A stretch of 56,088 nt of DNA from an uncultured Eubacteriales bacterium (GCA_900545805.1 URAL01000006.1:1-56088), one strand, 5' to 3'; shown: positions 8,238 to 18,140, counted from the first letter of the stretch. Notes: generated by a model not told the origin, from the sequence alone. Translations and numbers: made by a program.

Positions 8238-10307
8238 ATGAAAAATCGCATTATCAGCCTGATACTGGTGCTGGTGCTCGTGTTCACGCTGCTGCCGGTT
8301 TACGCCATTGCAGACGCCAATGCGGAAACCGAACCCAAGGTCGATGAAGGCATGCAGCTTGAGCAAAGTCCGGACATACAGGCGCTCGTCGATCAGATAA
8401 AGGCATTGCTTAAGGGCGGGCAAGACAGTGAGCAGCTCAAGGCTCAGCTTGAAAAGCTTCTCAAGGGCTTGGACAGCAAGGATTTTCAGGCTCTGCTTGA
8501 ACAGCTCGGCGTCAAAGATGCCGAAGCATTCATGAAGATGCTCAAGGATCTTCTTAATAAAGATAACGGCAGCATCGATATCGAGCTGCTCAAGTCGCTG
8601 CTTGGGATGTTTATAGATAAGGATATTCTTGATCAGCTGCTTAACGGTCTCACCCAAGAGCAGCTTCAGGCCTTACTGGATAAGCTTCTCAAAGGCGAGT
8701 TTAATTTCAATGATCTGCTCACCAAGGAAAATCTTCAGAAGCTGCTTGACGAGCTCATGAAGAACGAGGATTTCAAGAAGCTGTTCGGTAACATCGACAT
8801 AGACACGCTCATCAAGGCTCTCAGGGGTCTTATAGGCGGCGACGGCGAGGACAACGGATTTAACAGCGACATTGTCGCGAAACTTCTTCAGGCTCTGCTT
8901 GAAAAGCTCGGCGACAGTGAGCTCAAAAATCTGCTGGAGAAGCTCAATATTGATGAGCTAAAAAAGCTTATTAAAGATCTTCTCGATAAGAACGGAGACA
9001 TCGGCGATATCCTTGGAAAGCTTGACAAGGACAGGCTTCTTGAGCTGTTCAAGCAGTTTATCGGCGACAACGAGACGCTCAAAAAGCTGCTGGATAAGCT
9101 TGACTCCGACCAGATTGCGGATATACTCAAAAAGCTTCTCGAAGGCGGCTTTGACATAAAAGACCTGCTGAAAAATCTTGACGCCTACACCTTCCTCAAG
9201 TTCATCGCCGGTCTCATAGGCAGCGAGCTTGACGTAACCGGTCCCAATGACGTTACCGTCAAGGAGGGCGAGAGCGCAACGTTCAAGGTTAAGGTAAACA
9301 CCGCGGGAACATATAAATATCTGTGGCTCGAGCCCGACGCCGTTAAGAGCATCGACTTCGGCGGAATCGATCTTTCCGGCAGCAACAAGCTGGAGATCGT
9401 GCTCAAGCTTCTTGCGGCGCTCAAGAAGGTCTCCCTGAGCACCACCGATACCCTTACCATCGCAAAGGCCGCCGCGAACGACAACGGCAGAGCCTTCGCC
9501 TGCATGATCTACAATACTGATCTTAAGAGCCCAACCATGTACATCACCAACGAGGCAAAGCTGACCGTTGCTGCTCACGAGCACACCAAGGTCATCGACA
9601 CCCCGGCAGTTGCAGCTACCTGCACAAAGGACGGCTGCACCGAGGGTAGCCACTGCAGTGAATGCGGCGAGGTCCTCAGCAAATCCGAGGTTATCCCCGC
9701 AACCGGCCACAAGCTGGTATACAAGGTCTGCTCTGTCTGCGGCTATGAGGTTCCCTTCCCCTTCGTTGACGTTTCCAAGACCGACTGGTTCTACAACGAT
9801 GTCAAGTACGTTTGGCAGCACGACATAATGAACGGCGTTTCGGATACGAAGTTTGCTCCCGAAACCAGCATGACACGTGCAATGTTCGTCACCGTTCTGT
9901 ACCGTCTTGAGGGCTCCCCCGACGTAACGGGCATGGCAACGCCTCCGTTTACCGACATCGGCGCCAAGAACTTCGACTGGGCATACAACGCCATCGTTTG
10001 GGCATACAATACCGGAGTGACAAAGGGCACAAGCGCAACGACATTTGCTCCCGGCGTCGCGATAAGCCGTCAGGAGATCGTCACGATGTTCTATCGCTAT
10101 GCAGGCTCGCCCGCTGTCAGCGGCTCGCCTATCTTCGGCGATTCCTCTGTTATCAGCTCCTGGGCACGTAATGCGGTCCAGTGGGCGAAATCCTTCGGCG
10201 TTGTCAACGGCTACCCCAACGGCAACTTCGGCCCTGTCGATGCGACGACCCGCGGCCAAATGGCGGCAATGATTCATCGCTACATGCAGCTGACCAACGT
10301 CCTGTAA
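8238..10307 (+). CDS. SLH-domain surface protein with leucine-rich amphipathic array
   Basis: A secreted cell-wall protein of 689 residues. It starts with a signal peptide (MKNRIISLILVLVLVFTLLP, cleavage expected near residue 27). Residues of about 45-325 form an array of short amphipathic helices with repeated L-x-x-L-L patterns and D/N-G turns, which I cannot assign to a family. An Ig-like domain follows at about 329-440 (TGPNDVTVKEGESATFKV). Next is a cysteine-rich linker with CxxC pairs (CSECGE, CSVCGY) at about 446-500. Three S-layer homology domains (507-689, with DWFYNDV and FGPVDATTRGQMAAMI) should bind pyruvylated secondary cell-wall polymer. ATG follows AAGGAGG. Confidence 0.9.
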   Translation: MKNRIISLILVLVLVFTLLPVYAIADANAETEPKVDEGMQLEQSPDIQALVDQIKALLKGGQDSEQLKAQLEKLLKGLDSKDFQALLEQLGVKDAEAFMKMLKDLLNKDNGSIDIELLKSLLGMFIDKDILDQLLNGLTQEQLQALLDKLLKGEFNFNDLLTKENLQKLLDELMKNEDFKKLFGNIDIDTLIKALRGLIGGDGEDNGFNSDIVAKLLQALLEKLGDSELKNLLEKLNIDELKKLIKDLLDKNGDIGDILGKLDKDRLLELFKQFIGDNETLKKLLDKLDSDQIADILKKLLEGGFDIKDLLKNLDAYTFLKFIAGLIGSELDVTGPNDVTVKEGESATFKVKVNTAGTYKYLWLEPDAVKSIDFGGIDLSGSNKLEIVLKLLAALKKVSLSTTDTLTIAKAAANDNGRAFACMIYNTDLKSPTMYITNEAKLTVAAHEHTKVIDTPAVAATCTKDGCTEGSHCSECGEVLSKSEVIPATGHKLVYKVCSVCGYEVPFPFVDVSKTDWFYNDVKYVWQHDIMNGVSDTKFAPETSMTRAMFVTVLYRLEGSPDVTGMATPPFTDIGAKNFDWAYNAIVWAYNTGVTKGTSATTFAPGVAISRQEIVTMFYRYAGSPAVSGSPIFGDSSVISSWARNAVQWAKSFGVVNGYPNGNFGPVDATTRGQMAAMIHRYMQLTNVL

Positions 10308-10388
10308 TCAATATACAAACATAAAAGCTTGTGCAGACTGATAACGAAGTATTAAAAAACCGAGTTACCGGGCACAGCAATTAAAAGA

Positions 10389-10435
10389 AAAAATCACCGA
10401 GCTTAGTCTGTTACGGACTTTACTCGGTGATTTTT
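10389..10435. terminator. Bidirectional terminator after the first SLH gene
   Basis: The outer stem AAAAATCACCGAG/CTCGGTGATTTTT encloses an inner AGTC/GACT stem. It separates the SLH gene from the truncated acetyltransferase on the minus strand and can serve both. Confidence 0.8.
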
Positions 10436-10444
10436 GGTTCTATG

Positions 10445-10585
10445 TCAATAGTACGCGTCCTGCTCCAGTATCCGCTTCTGAGAATCCGCTTCGCGCTGCT
10501 CGTGCAGCGGAAAGCTCATGCCGTACAGGGTCATCGCTTCTTTATATAGTTCATCATCTGCCTGCTTGATCCGTTTTATTTCCAT
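10445..10585 (-). pseudogene. Truncated GNAT acetyltransferase N-terminus
   Basis: A 46-codon frame starts with ATG at 10585 behind AAGGAG and stops at 10445-10447. The sequence (MEIKRIKQADDELYKEAMTL, then SFPLHEQRE) matches the first helix-strand unit of GNAT-type N-acetyltransferases, but the acetyl-CoA-binding part is absent and the frame ends just before a terminator. It is most likely the remnant of a deleted gene; a functional micro-protein cannot be excluded. Confidence 0.5.
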
Positions 10586-10673
10586 ACAATAAATCTCCTT
10601 ACTGCACTGACGATTACGGCCACAGCGAAATTATCCGCTGTGGCCGCCGATCGCCTTTTAAGTAAGTCGGTAT

Positions 10674-13600
10674 TTACATCATTACGGGAAGCTTCAGAAC
10701 GAAGCTGTTGCAGTAGCGCGAGAGAATGGCCGCGACCTGCGCACGGGTCGCCGTGCCCTGCGGAGTAAGCGTGGTGGCGCTCGTGCCGCTTATTATCTTG
10801 GCGCCTATGCCCCACTGGAACGGCTGAGTCATCCCCTTGGATATCTGAAGGACATCCGAATAGCCAAGAATGTTGGTTGTGTCGTACTTTGCCACATCGT
10901 CGCCCGCGTAGTTTTTGGCATAGCGGAAGAGCATGGTTATCAGCTGCTCGCGGGTTACCTGTCCGTTCGGGTCAAACACCGTTGCCGAATAGCCGTTTAT
11001 TATGCCGTTTGCAACGCCCCAGCGCACCGCCTCATAGTAATAGGCGCCGCTTGCGACATCGTTAAACCGGCATTCGCTTCCGGGAACGACCGGTGAACCT
11101 GACATGCGCCACAAAACGGTTATAAACTGCGCTCTGGCCGTCGGGTCACCGGGCGAGAACGTTGTTGCCGACGTACCGTTCATTAGCCCCATCGTGTAAG
11201 CAAAGCGAACGTTATTATAAAACCAGTCGCTCGTCTTGACATCCGCGAATTTGTTTATATAGCTGTTGTAGCCGCTGTTTGTGTATTGGGCAAACAGCGC
11301 TGTAATCGTGTGATCCTCGCCTACGCTTATGAACTGATATGCGCCGTTATCGTCGAGCGTTACGCTCTTGCCGTCAACGAGGACGTTCTTGATATAATAG
11401 CCCTCGGAGGCCTCGACGGTGAAGCTGAGCGTTTCGCCGCGTGCGACGTTCATCGTTTCGGGGCTTATCCTGCCGCCAGCGGACTGGATGACATGGATCT
11501 TGAAATCATAGGTGATCTCACCGTCGGTGTAGCTGTCATCGCCGGGGTACGGATCCATCCTGTCTCCTATCGCCCAGGTCGCGGTGAAGGTCGTCGCCGT
11601 CGGAACATCGACAGTGCTGCCGGCTGCGTACAGCTCCTCGTTTGCCATCCAGCCGCGCAGATGATATCCGTCGTAGTAGATAAACGGCAGGCTCACCGCG
11701 CCGCTTTTATCCTCGAGCACGCCGACGATGCGGCTGCCCTTGTTGCGGTCGAGCGTCGCGTTGCCGATCTTTATCGTGCCGTAGTCGTATATTTCAGCGC
11801 CTCCGGTCGTTCTTATGCGGGCATTGCGCTCAACATTGAGCGTTGCGCGCTCTTTTATCGTCAGCTTGCTGCCGCCGGGTATCCTGTGCGGATTGCCGGA
11901 ATCGAGCGCCGCGTTTACGATAAATTCGCCGCTGTAGAACGTCAAGTCATAGGCCGTCGGATCGTCGGTCTTGACGGTCTGTATGGTCAGGCTCTCCTTT
12001 GAATAGAACGCACTGTTGCACGAATCGTCTGACTTCATATGCGAATAGAGGAACTTATCGCCGTCAAGGTTTATCGTGCCGCCGCTTTTTATGATGAACG
12101 TGCCGAGCAGCTGATTCATGCTCTTAACGGAGACCTCGGACATGATGATGAGCGAGAAGTCGGCGGTGTTGAGCGTTACATCGTCGTCAAAAGCGATATC
12201 CTCGCGGTTTTTCAGCTGCGCGTTTACCAGCAGCGTCACGACGCCGCCGCCCTCGGCGGAGTTTGCGTCCTTCAGCGCGGCCAGAACCGAGAAGTATTTC
12301 TTATCCTTAAACTGCGCCTTATACTGCTTATAATCGTGTTCGCCCTTGGTGTCCGACGCCGAGATGAGCACCGGGAAGCCCGTTACGCCCTGGAGGTAGT
12401 ACTCCTTAGAGTCGCCTATACCCCAGTAGCAGTAGTTCACCTCCGGATGCGCGTCAACGTACATTTTCAGCGCGGAGGAGACGTTTTTTGTGCGCGTGCC
12501 CTCAACGTTGACATACTCTGCCATGACGCAGACAGCTCCGGTGCCGTTAAAGCTCTGCACCGTGGGGTACAGAATGCCCTTATCCGACGGGTATCCCTGC
12601 TGACAGGTGCCGTAGAGATAGTAGCAGTATTTAAGCTGCGTGCCGACAGGTGCGCCGGCTATTGCTCCGTAGGTGGATGCACCGTTTACAGCGCCGTAGC
12701 TCGTGCAGTTTATGACCGTGCCCATATTGCCGCCGCCGATTATGCCGCCGGAGTTTGACGCACCCGCGACGGCACAGCTCGACCAGCAGTTTGCTATCGT
12801 GCCGAAGTTGAAGTCGGCGCAGATGGCGGCGGAGTTTACACCCTTGGACGTTACAGTGCCGCTTATACCGAGGTTCTTTACCACGGCGTTATTGCCGGTG
12901 ACGTGGCCGAAGAAGCCCTGATCGTCTGCATTGCTGTTTATATACAGGTATTTGAGCGTGTAGCCCTGACCGTCGAATATGCCCTTGAACGGCTCCTTTG
13001 CCGTGCCGACAGGCGTCCATGAGGTTCCGCTCGCAGCCGAATACTGGACGGACATATCGATATCATGGGTCATGAAGAATATGATCTTGCTTGTCTTATA
13101 GCCCTCGTTTACGTACTTTCTGAACGCGACGAGATCATCCATATTGCTTATGCTGTAGCAGCCGCCCTCAACGCCGTCGGAGCGTGTGCTGTACAGTGCG
13201 CGCATGGTGTTTGTCGCCTCATAATCTCCGCAGTAGCCGTCGTCGCCGCCCGTGCCGCTCATTTTGGGATTGACCAGCACCGGGAAGTAGCCGTTCGCGC
13301 CGGGGATCTCCGTTATGGATGAGGCGGTGTGCCACGAGCAGTAAAGCTCGTTATTCTGCATATATACCCACGCATTGAGAGCCTCGAGCATATCGTCGCC
13401 GGTGTAGCTGTCAACGGTGATGGCGGTTTTGAGGGTGCACTTCTGGGTACCATCTACGTCGTACTTGAAGTACATGCAGTTATTAAACACACTGTCCTTA
13501 TCGGTTTTGTTGTAGAAATCGTCAATAAGGCCGTAGAGATAGTAGCAGTTATTGAAGGTCGAGCCGTTGGATCTTCCGACAAAGCCGGACTTCTCGCCCT

Positions 13601-16064
13601 CGTCGCTGGTGGTGTACAGCGGTCCGTAGGCCGCGCAGTTTGAAATCGTTGAATTGTGCGCATAGCCGACAATACCGCCGACCTCGGTCGAGGCCTGGAT
13701 TATTACAGACGACCAGCAGTTTTCGATGATACAGTCATTTGCTCTGCCGACGATGCCGCCGACCTCATCGTCTCCGAGCACCTCGCCGGCAACGCCGAGG
13801 TTTCTTATTGTGCTGCCCCAGCACTGACCGAAGAGACCCGCCATGTCAATAAAGTCGGAGACAAAATACAGACCTGTGACCGTGTAGCCGCAGCCGTCAA
13901 AGTTTCCGCGGAAATAGGTGATCGTGGATATGCCCTGGTGGTTATTGAGCGTTGTTCCGATGGGAACCCAGCCCGCGCCCTCCGTGTCAAGTCCCTGAGT
14001 TGTTATGTTTACGTTGTCCGTAAGATAGAAGTTTGCCTTTTTGGTCGAATAGCCTTCCTGGACATACTTTGACAGAAGTCCAAGCTCGTCGCCGGTGGAT
14101 ATGCTGTAGTTTCCGCCGGGCAGAGCGTCGGCCTTGCTCTCGTAAAGCTCGGTCATCGTGGCCGTGCACTTGTAAGTGACATTGTACGGGTTATCGCTGC
14201 GGTCGGTCTCACCGGGCTGCTCGCTTATGTATTCAAGCGGGGAGGGATCGTTAAAATAAATATGTGCCGGGAAGCTGCCGCGCAGACGTGCAATGCTCGC
14301 AGCCGATTTATCCTGCTTCCAGTGGCGCATGTTCTGCCCCTTGCCGAGGGTATCGACCCAATAGTTGAGGGCATTGAGCACCTTGACTGTCTTCTGACCG
14401 TTTATATTGACGCTTCTCGTCAGGTTATATTCGCCGCTTTCGACCTTGAAGGCCAGGGTGAGACTGTATGTTCCGGCATTGGGCGTTCCCGAAACATCGG
14501 AGTTGTCGTTGCTGTAGTAGCAGTACTGCACGGTGCTGTTTACGGTCGACTCGCCGACGATGCCGCCGTATTTGTGATTATCGGTCGCCGTGCCGTACAT
14601 GGTGCAGTTATAGATCTTTGCGTTATCCATGTAGCCGGCTATACCGCCGGTTGCCTTATCGCCGTTTACGTTCATGCTCACCCAGCAGTTTTCGACCGTA
14701 CCTGCTCTGAGAAAGCCGACTATGCCGCCGGCATAGTCGTTTGCGGTTATGCCGCCGCCGACGCCGACGTTTTTGATGACCGCCTGTTCGCTGTTGACAT
14801 AGCCGAACAGTCCTCCGGGATCGTTAGTCTTATTGATTATCAGCTCGTTTATAACATAGCCCTGGCCGTCAAAGACGCCCTTGAAGCTGTTGGTCTCGCT
14901 GCTGCCTATGGGCACCCAGCTCTCGCCCTTGTAGAACGAGCCGTTTACGACGATGCTCAGGTCTGCCGTGAGGAAGAAGGTAGCACCCGATGTATTGTAG
15001 CCCTCGTTTACGAACTTTGCGAGCATTTCGAGCTCTTTAACATCGCCTATGCTGTAGCATATGCCGGGCTGAGCGTCGGTTTTCGACTCATAAAGCGTTT
15101 CCATAGGCACACTGTTTGTATAAACGGGTGTTTCGGAGGCGTAGCCGGGGTATGCCAGCATGGGATACCGGCCGCCGACGCGGTCAATGCTGTCGGCATC
15201 GGTGTTAAATGTCCATTTGCGCCATCTCGTGCCGCTGTCTGCCGAGACCCATGCATTGAGCAAAGCCAGAAGATCGTCGCTGGTCACGCCGCCGACGGTC
15301 TTCTCCGTTTCGGTCGGACACATCGTGGGGCTGGATGCAAAGCGCATGGTGTCTATGCGGCTGGCCGAATCCTTGCTGCCGATATCGTTATCGGCGCTGT
15401 AATAGGTATGGTAGACACAGCTTATCTCCGCATTCGTCACCTTGCCGGCAACGGCGCCGATGTTTCCCGTGCCGCTTACCTTGCCGTAGTTTGCGCTGTT
15501 TATGATCCTGCCGCCGTTGACGATAGCGGCAAGGCCGCCGTTATTGCCCGTGCCGTTTACGCGAACCGCGCTCCAGCAGTTCACTATCTTGCCGGAGAGG
15601 ACAGAGGCTATGCCTGCGGCGTCAGCGCCGTTGGATACGCCGTTTACGCCGAGGTTCATAATGACCGCGTTCGAGCCCGCGTTTTTGAACAGATATGTTA
15701 TCAATCCGAGGACAGCATAGCCGCAGCCGTCGAGTGTTCCTTCAAACGCGTACTGCGATGTGCCGATGCCGTTCCAGGTGTTGCGGCGCATGTTGACGTC
15801 CCCCTTCAGATAGAAGGTGACGCCCTTTGTGTTTCTGCCGGCCGCAACATAGTCGGCAAGCGCTATGATATCGTCGTTATTGACGATACGGTAGTTCTGC
15901 CCGGCCACGGCGTCGGCGCTTCCCCTGAGAAGCTGCTCGACCGAGCCCGTGCATTCATAGCCGCTGCTGTCAAGTGCCGCGGCTTCCGGAGCGAAGCAAA
16001 ACAGTCCCAGCGCCATTGTCAGGCACAGGAACATGCTCAGCACTCTTTTAACGCTGTTTTTCAT
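10674..16064 (-). CDS. Giant SLH-domain surface protein with four repeat modules
   Basis: A secreted cell-wall-anchored protein of 1,796 residues. The frame is open to 16136, but ATG at 16064 has AAGGAGG eight bases upstream and begins a classical signal peptide (MKNSVKRVLSMFLCLTMALG, ending near PEAAA). Four modules of roughly 280-320 residues follow, starting near residues 45, 323, 641 and 960. Each opens with a line such as LYESKADALPGGNYSI, then a YxTxxxxFxLTxDxxI segment, and continues with GLUG-like turns (GGIVGRAND, IENCWSS). A beta-solenoid-like stretch, an InlB-type B repeat (about 1528-1590, GGRISPETMNVARGETLSF) and three SLH domains (about 1605-1796) complete it. Likely an adhesin or S-layer component; the ligand is unknown. 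Confidence 0.9.
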   Translation of the reverse strand: MKNSVKRVLSMFLCLTMALGLFCFAPEAAALDSSGYECTGSVEQLLRGSADAVAGQNYRIVNNDDIIALADYVAAGRNTKGVTFYLKGDVNMRRNTWNGIGTSQYAFEGTLDGCGYAVLGLITYLFKNAGSNAVIMNLGVNGVSNGADAAGIASVLSGKIVNCWSAVRVNGTGNNGGLAAIVNGGRIINSANYGKVSGTGNIGAVAGKVTNAEISCVYHTYYSADNDIGSKDSASRIDTMRFASSPTMCPTETEKTVGGVTSDDLLALLNAWVSADSGTRWRKWTFNTDADSIDRVGGRYPMLAYPGYASETPVYTNSVPMETLYESKTDAQPGICYSIGDVKELEMLAKFVNEGYNTSGATFFLTADLSIVVNGSFYKGESWVPIGSSETNSFKGVFDGQGYVINELIINKTNDPGGLFGYVNSEQAVIKNVGVGGGITANDYAGGIVGFLRAGTVENCWVSMNVNGDKATGGIAGYMDNAKIYNCTMYGTATDNHKYGGIVGESTVNSTVQYCYYSNDNSDVSGTPNAGTYSLTLAFKVESGEYNLTRSVNINGQKTVKVLNALNYWVDTLGKGQNMRHWKQDKSAASIARLRGSFPAHIYFNDPSPLEYISEQPGETDRSDNPYNVTYKCTATMTELYESKADALPGGNYSISTGDELGLLSKYVQEGYSTKKANFYLTDNVNITTQGLDTEGAGWVPIGTTLNNHQGISTITYFRGNFDGCGYTVTGLYFVSDFIDMAGLFGQCWGSTIRNLGVAGEVLGDDEVGGIVGRANDCIIENCWSSVIIQASTEVGGIVGYAHNSTISNCAAYGPLYTTSDEGEKSGFVGRSNGSTFNNCYYLYGLIDDFYNKTDKDSVFNNCMYFKYDVDGTQKCTLKTAITVDSYTGDDMLEALNAWVYMQNNELYCSWHTASSITEIPGANGYFPVLVNPKMSGTGGDDGYCGDYEATNTMRALYSTRSDGVEGGCYSISNMDDLVAFRKYVNEGYKTSKIIFFMTHDIDMSVQYSAASGTSWTPVGTAKEPFKGIFDGQGYTLKYLYINSNADDQGFFGHVTGNNAVVKNLGISGTVTSKGVNSAAICADFNFGTIANCWSSCAVAGASNSGGIIGGGNMGTVINCTSYGAVNGASTYGAIAGAPVGTQLKYCYYLYGTCQQGYPSDKGILYPTVQSFNGTGAVCVMAEYVNVEGTRTKNVSSALKMYVDAHPEVNYCYWGIGDSKEYYLQGVTGFPVLISASDTKGEHDYKQYKAQFKDKKYFSVLAALKDANSAEGGGVVTLLVNAQLKNREDIAFDDDVTLNTADFSLIIMSEVSVKSMNQLLGTFIIKSGGTINLDGDKFLYSHMKSDDSCNSAFYSKESLTIQTVKTDDPTAYDLTFYSGEFIVNAALDSGNPHRIPGGSKLTIKERATLNVERNARIRTTGGAEIYDYGTIKIGNATLDRNKGSRIVGVLEDKSGAVSLPFIYYDGYHLRGWMANEELYAAGSTVDVPTATTFTATWAIGDRMDPYPGDDSYTDGEITYDFKIHVIQSAGGRISPETMNVARGETLSFTVEASEGYYIKNVLVDGKSVTLDDNGAYQFISVGEDHTITALFAQYTNSGYNSYINKFADVKTSDWFYNNVRFAYTMGLMNGTSATTFSPGDPTARAQFITVLWRMSGSPVVPGSECRFNDVASGAYYYEAVRWGVANGIINGYSATVFDPNGQVTREQLITMLFRYAKNYAGDDVAKYDTTNILGYSDVLQISKGMTQPFQWGIGAKIISGTSATTLTPQGTATRAQVAAILSRYCNSFVLKLPVMM

Positions 16065-16156
16065 GCTTTTGTCCTCCTTGAGGATATCTGAAAATTCATA
16101 AGCGGGCACAAGCCGCCAAGCCGCATAATGCCCCATAGTTACATTACATCATTTTT

Positions 16157-16185
16157 ATTATAAATTAATCAGAGGGCATTGACAA
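16157..16185 (-). promoter_or_regulatory. Promoter of the giant SLH gene
   Basis: On the minus strand TTGTCA (16180-16185), a 17-base spacer and TATAAT (16157-16162), about 93 bases before the start codon. Confidence 0.6.
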
Positions 16186-16238
16186 TATATTTTTTCGCAA
16201 ATAAAATAGTGTAAATAAGCAGGCCTGCCGAAAAGGAA

Positions 16239-16270
16239 CGCAGGAGCATATCATGCGATATGCTCCTGCG
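16239..16270 (-). terminator. Terminator of the Rhs tip/immunity unit
   Basis: A perfect 14-bp stem (CGCAGGAGCATATC/GATATGCTCCTGCG) with a four-base loop; on the minus strand it is followed by TTCCTTTT. It lies 53 bases beyond the stop of the probable immunity gene. Confidence 0.75.
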
Positions 16271-16322
16271 AATTTGATTTTGCGGTAGACAAGTCTCTAA
16301 AAAACACTACGTTGCTCTTTAA

Positions 16323-17165
16323 TTAAACAAGCATAACTGGCTCCAGTATTAATTGCTTGTCTAATTTATTAGCTACTATTACTTCATAAAACTGGCGACT
16401 TATAATAATATGCCTTACTGCTATATGTAAATCTCCTGCGCCGAAAAGCTCATCACTCATCACAATGTCGTCCTCAACGTTTGCAAAGGCATCTTTTTTA
16501 TATATAATGCCTCGGCCAGATGCCAAATATTTTGTGCTGCCGCACTTTGGGCATGTATTAACTTCTCGTATTGTGTCATTGGTTATCATAAGGCCGGGAG
16601 GCAACATAGTTTCTACACAAAGCTGGTAAATATCATCGATCGCCGACGTTCCCTTTGTGTTTAAGACATTTTGGAAATGGAATCCTTTAAGCTTCGAGCT
16701 TTCCAACATGTTCCTTGCCGTTTCACTTGTAAACAGAACATCATCCACCCAATTTATCATCAAGAAAGCTTTCGCGTTCCACTTAGGTGATCTACGAACT
16801 CTGAACTTCCCTACCTGAACAGCATTCGCAGCACATTCCGGACACTCTCCTGCATAGGTTATGCCCTTCTTATAGCCAAAATTATCGGAGTCAGGCTGAG
16901 GGTACTCCCAGCGCCACGCAGTTCTTATTGCAAACCATTCAGCGTGTTCAATTTCGCTCTTTGTGTACACAACTGTAGTCTGAGCCGTTTCACCTATACA
17001 ATCCAAAAATTTCTTAAATAATGGCCACTTTTCATCACTTTCCATGATTTCGACAACACATATGGCGCAGTTTTTTGCCTGTTTGTATTTTATACCCATA
17101 CGCTCAAGTGCATTAGCCGTGACACCATCATGAATGTTAAATGTAAATCTGCGCTTATAATCCAC
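16323..17165 (-). CDS. Probable immunity protein for the Rhs toxin tip
   Basis: A 280-residue cytosolic protein of no family I can name with confidence. Two cysteine pairs (CPEC near residue 109, CPKC near residue 210) could form a metal-binding knuckle. The segment FLMINWVDDVLFTSETAR, followed by SSKLKGFHFQNVLN, resembles a pattern seen in several Imm-type proteins of polymorphic toxin systems. The start is GTG at 17165, overlapping the toxin stop codon by one base and preceded by AAAGGAG and GAGG. The gene is markedly more AT-rich than its neighbours, as usual for toxin/immunity cassettes. The immunity role is inferred from position. Confidence 0.6.
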   Translation of the reverse strand: MDYKRRFTFNIHDGVTANALERMGIKYKQAKNCAICVVEIMESDEKWPLFKKFLDCIGETAQTTVVYTKSEIEHAEWFAIRTAWRWEYPQPDSDNFGYKKGITYAGECPECAANAVQVGKFRVRRSPKWNAKAFLMINWVDDVLFTSETARNMLESSKLKGFHFQNVLNTKGTSAIDDIYQLCVETMLPPGLMITNDTIREVNTCPKCGSTKYLASGRGIIYKKDAFANVEDDIVMSDELFGAGDLHIAVRHIIISRQFYEVIVANKLDKQLILEPVMLV

Positions 17166-18136
17166 TACCTCACTCCTTTCGGATAAATCGTACGCTTAGC
17201 AATGTCCAATAGCTCCGGGTGATCAATATACACATTTTTTGCTGCGTTCCACAGTTGACTTCGTGTGACCTCACTGTAAATTGTTCCATAAGGAATTGCA
17301 TTTCTCCATCTTCGAGTGAACACTCCGTGTTCTTCCTTTGTCAACACTACACTAAGCATATCATTCTTATTCATACCAACGACCTGAGAGAAGCGCTTTT
17401 CAATTACATGATGTACTTCAAGCCCAGTTCCATTTGTAAGCTTTCGCAAATCCCTATACGTGCCGACCCCATATTTTGCGGCATACGCAAAATCGCTAAG
17501 TTTATTTGCACCACTATATGCACTTGATGCCAGTTCGATCCCACGTCGGGCATATCCCGAAGAAGGAACACCGGGCAGCAACGCAAGCGTATCAAGTGCA
17601 GCCCAGCCGAGGTTCATCAAAGAAGGTGACTCGAGAAAATCATCCCAACTCAAGGCTGCCATGAACACGTCAAGTATATCCCAAAACAGCTCGCCCGTCG
17701 GGTCAACGCGCATAACGGGATTGTTTTCGCAGTATGCGAACATGTTGGTGCTCAGGAGGCCGGTTGCATCGGTCGAGGCGTAGCTGTCGGCGTTTATGAA
17801 GCGGCCGATCTCGGGGTCGTAGTAACGCGACTGGAGATAGTAGAATCCGGTTTCAGAGTCGTAATAATAGCCGCGATAGCGGAGCGGGTTTATATCCGCC
17901 AGCGTTCCGCTGCTGCTTATTATCTTGCCCCAGGGGTCGTAGGTATAACTTGCGACAACACTTCTGCTGCTGTTGACTATACGGACAACGTCGCCCTGCG
18001 CATTGAGGACGTAGTAGTACAACGTATTATTGTACTTCATCGCCAGCGGCTGGCAAATAATCTGTTTTTTAATATACACCGTACACGCCGCACTGTCAAA
18101 CATTATTAACACGGACGCAAAGCTCACAAAAAGCAA
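17165..18136 (-). CDS. Rhs-family C-terminal tip with predicted HNH-like nuclease toxin (N-terminally truncated)
   Basis: The first roughly 40 residues are unlike Rhs. From about residue 35 (YYYVLNAQGDVVRIV) the RHS-repeat-associated core is clear, with YDPWGK, LRYRGYYYDSETGFYYLQSR, YYDPEIGRFINAD and ENNPVMRVDPTG. The C-terminal domain (about residues 150-323) carries LEVHHVIEKRF and a later EEHGVF, the spaced histidines expected of an HNH/endonuclease-VII-type nuclease. A full Rhs protein is several times longer; here the coding frame begins just beyond a tRNA terminator with no signal peptide and no convincing ribosome site (candidate starts at 18103 and 18040). Composition shifts to AT-rich at the toxin domain near 17650. 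It is either a silent tip cassette or a pseudogene. Confidence 0.75.
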   Translation of the reverse strand: MLFVSFASVLIMFDSAACTVYIKKQIICQPLAMKYNNTLYYYVLNAQGDVVRIVNSSRSVVASYTYDPWGKIISSSGTLADINPLRYRGYYYDSETGFYYLQSRYYDPEIGRFINADSYASTDATGLLSTNMFAYCENNPVMRVDPTGELFWDILDVFMAALSWDDFLESPSLMNLGWAALDTLALLPGVPSSGYARRGIELASSAYSGANKLSDFAYAAKYGVGTYRDLRKLTNGTGLEVHHVIEKRFSQVVGMNKNDMLSVVLTKEEHGVFTRRWRNAIPYGTIYSEVTRSQLWNAAKNVYIDHPELLDIAKRTIYPKGVR

Positions 18137-18140
18137 GAAA

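Noticed and set aside
14262..16091. A 609-codon open frame on the plus strand opposite the giant SLH gene
   Set aside because: Antisense to a well-supported signal-peptide/SLH protein; the translation is rich in Ala, Val, Tyr and Arg with no domain and has no start signals.
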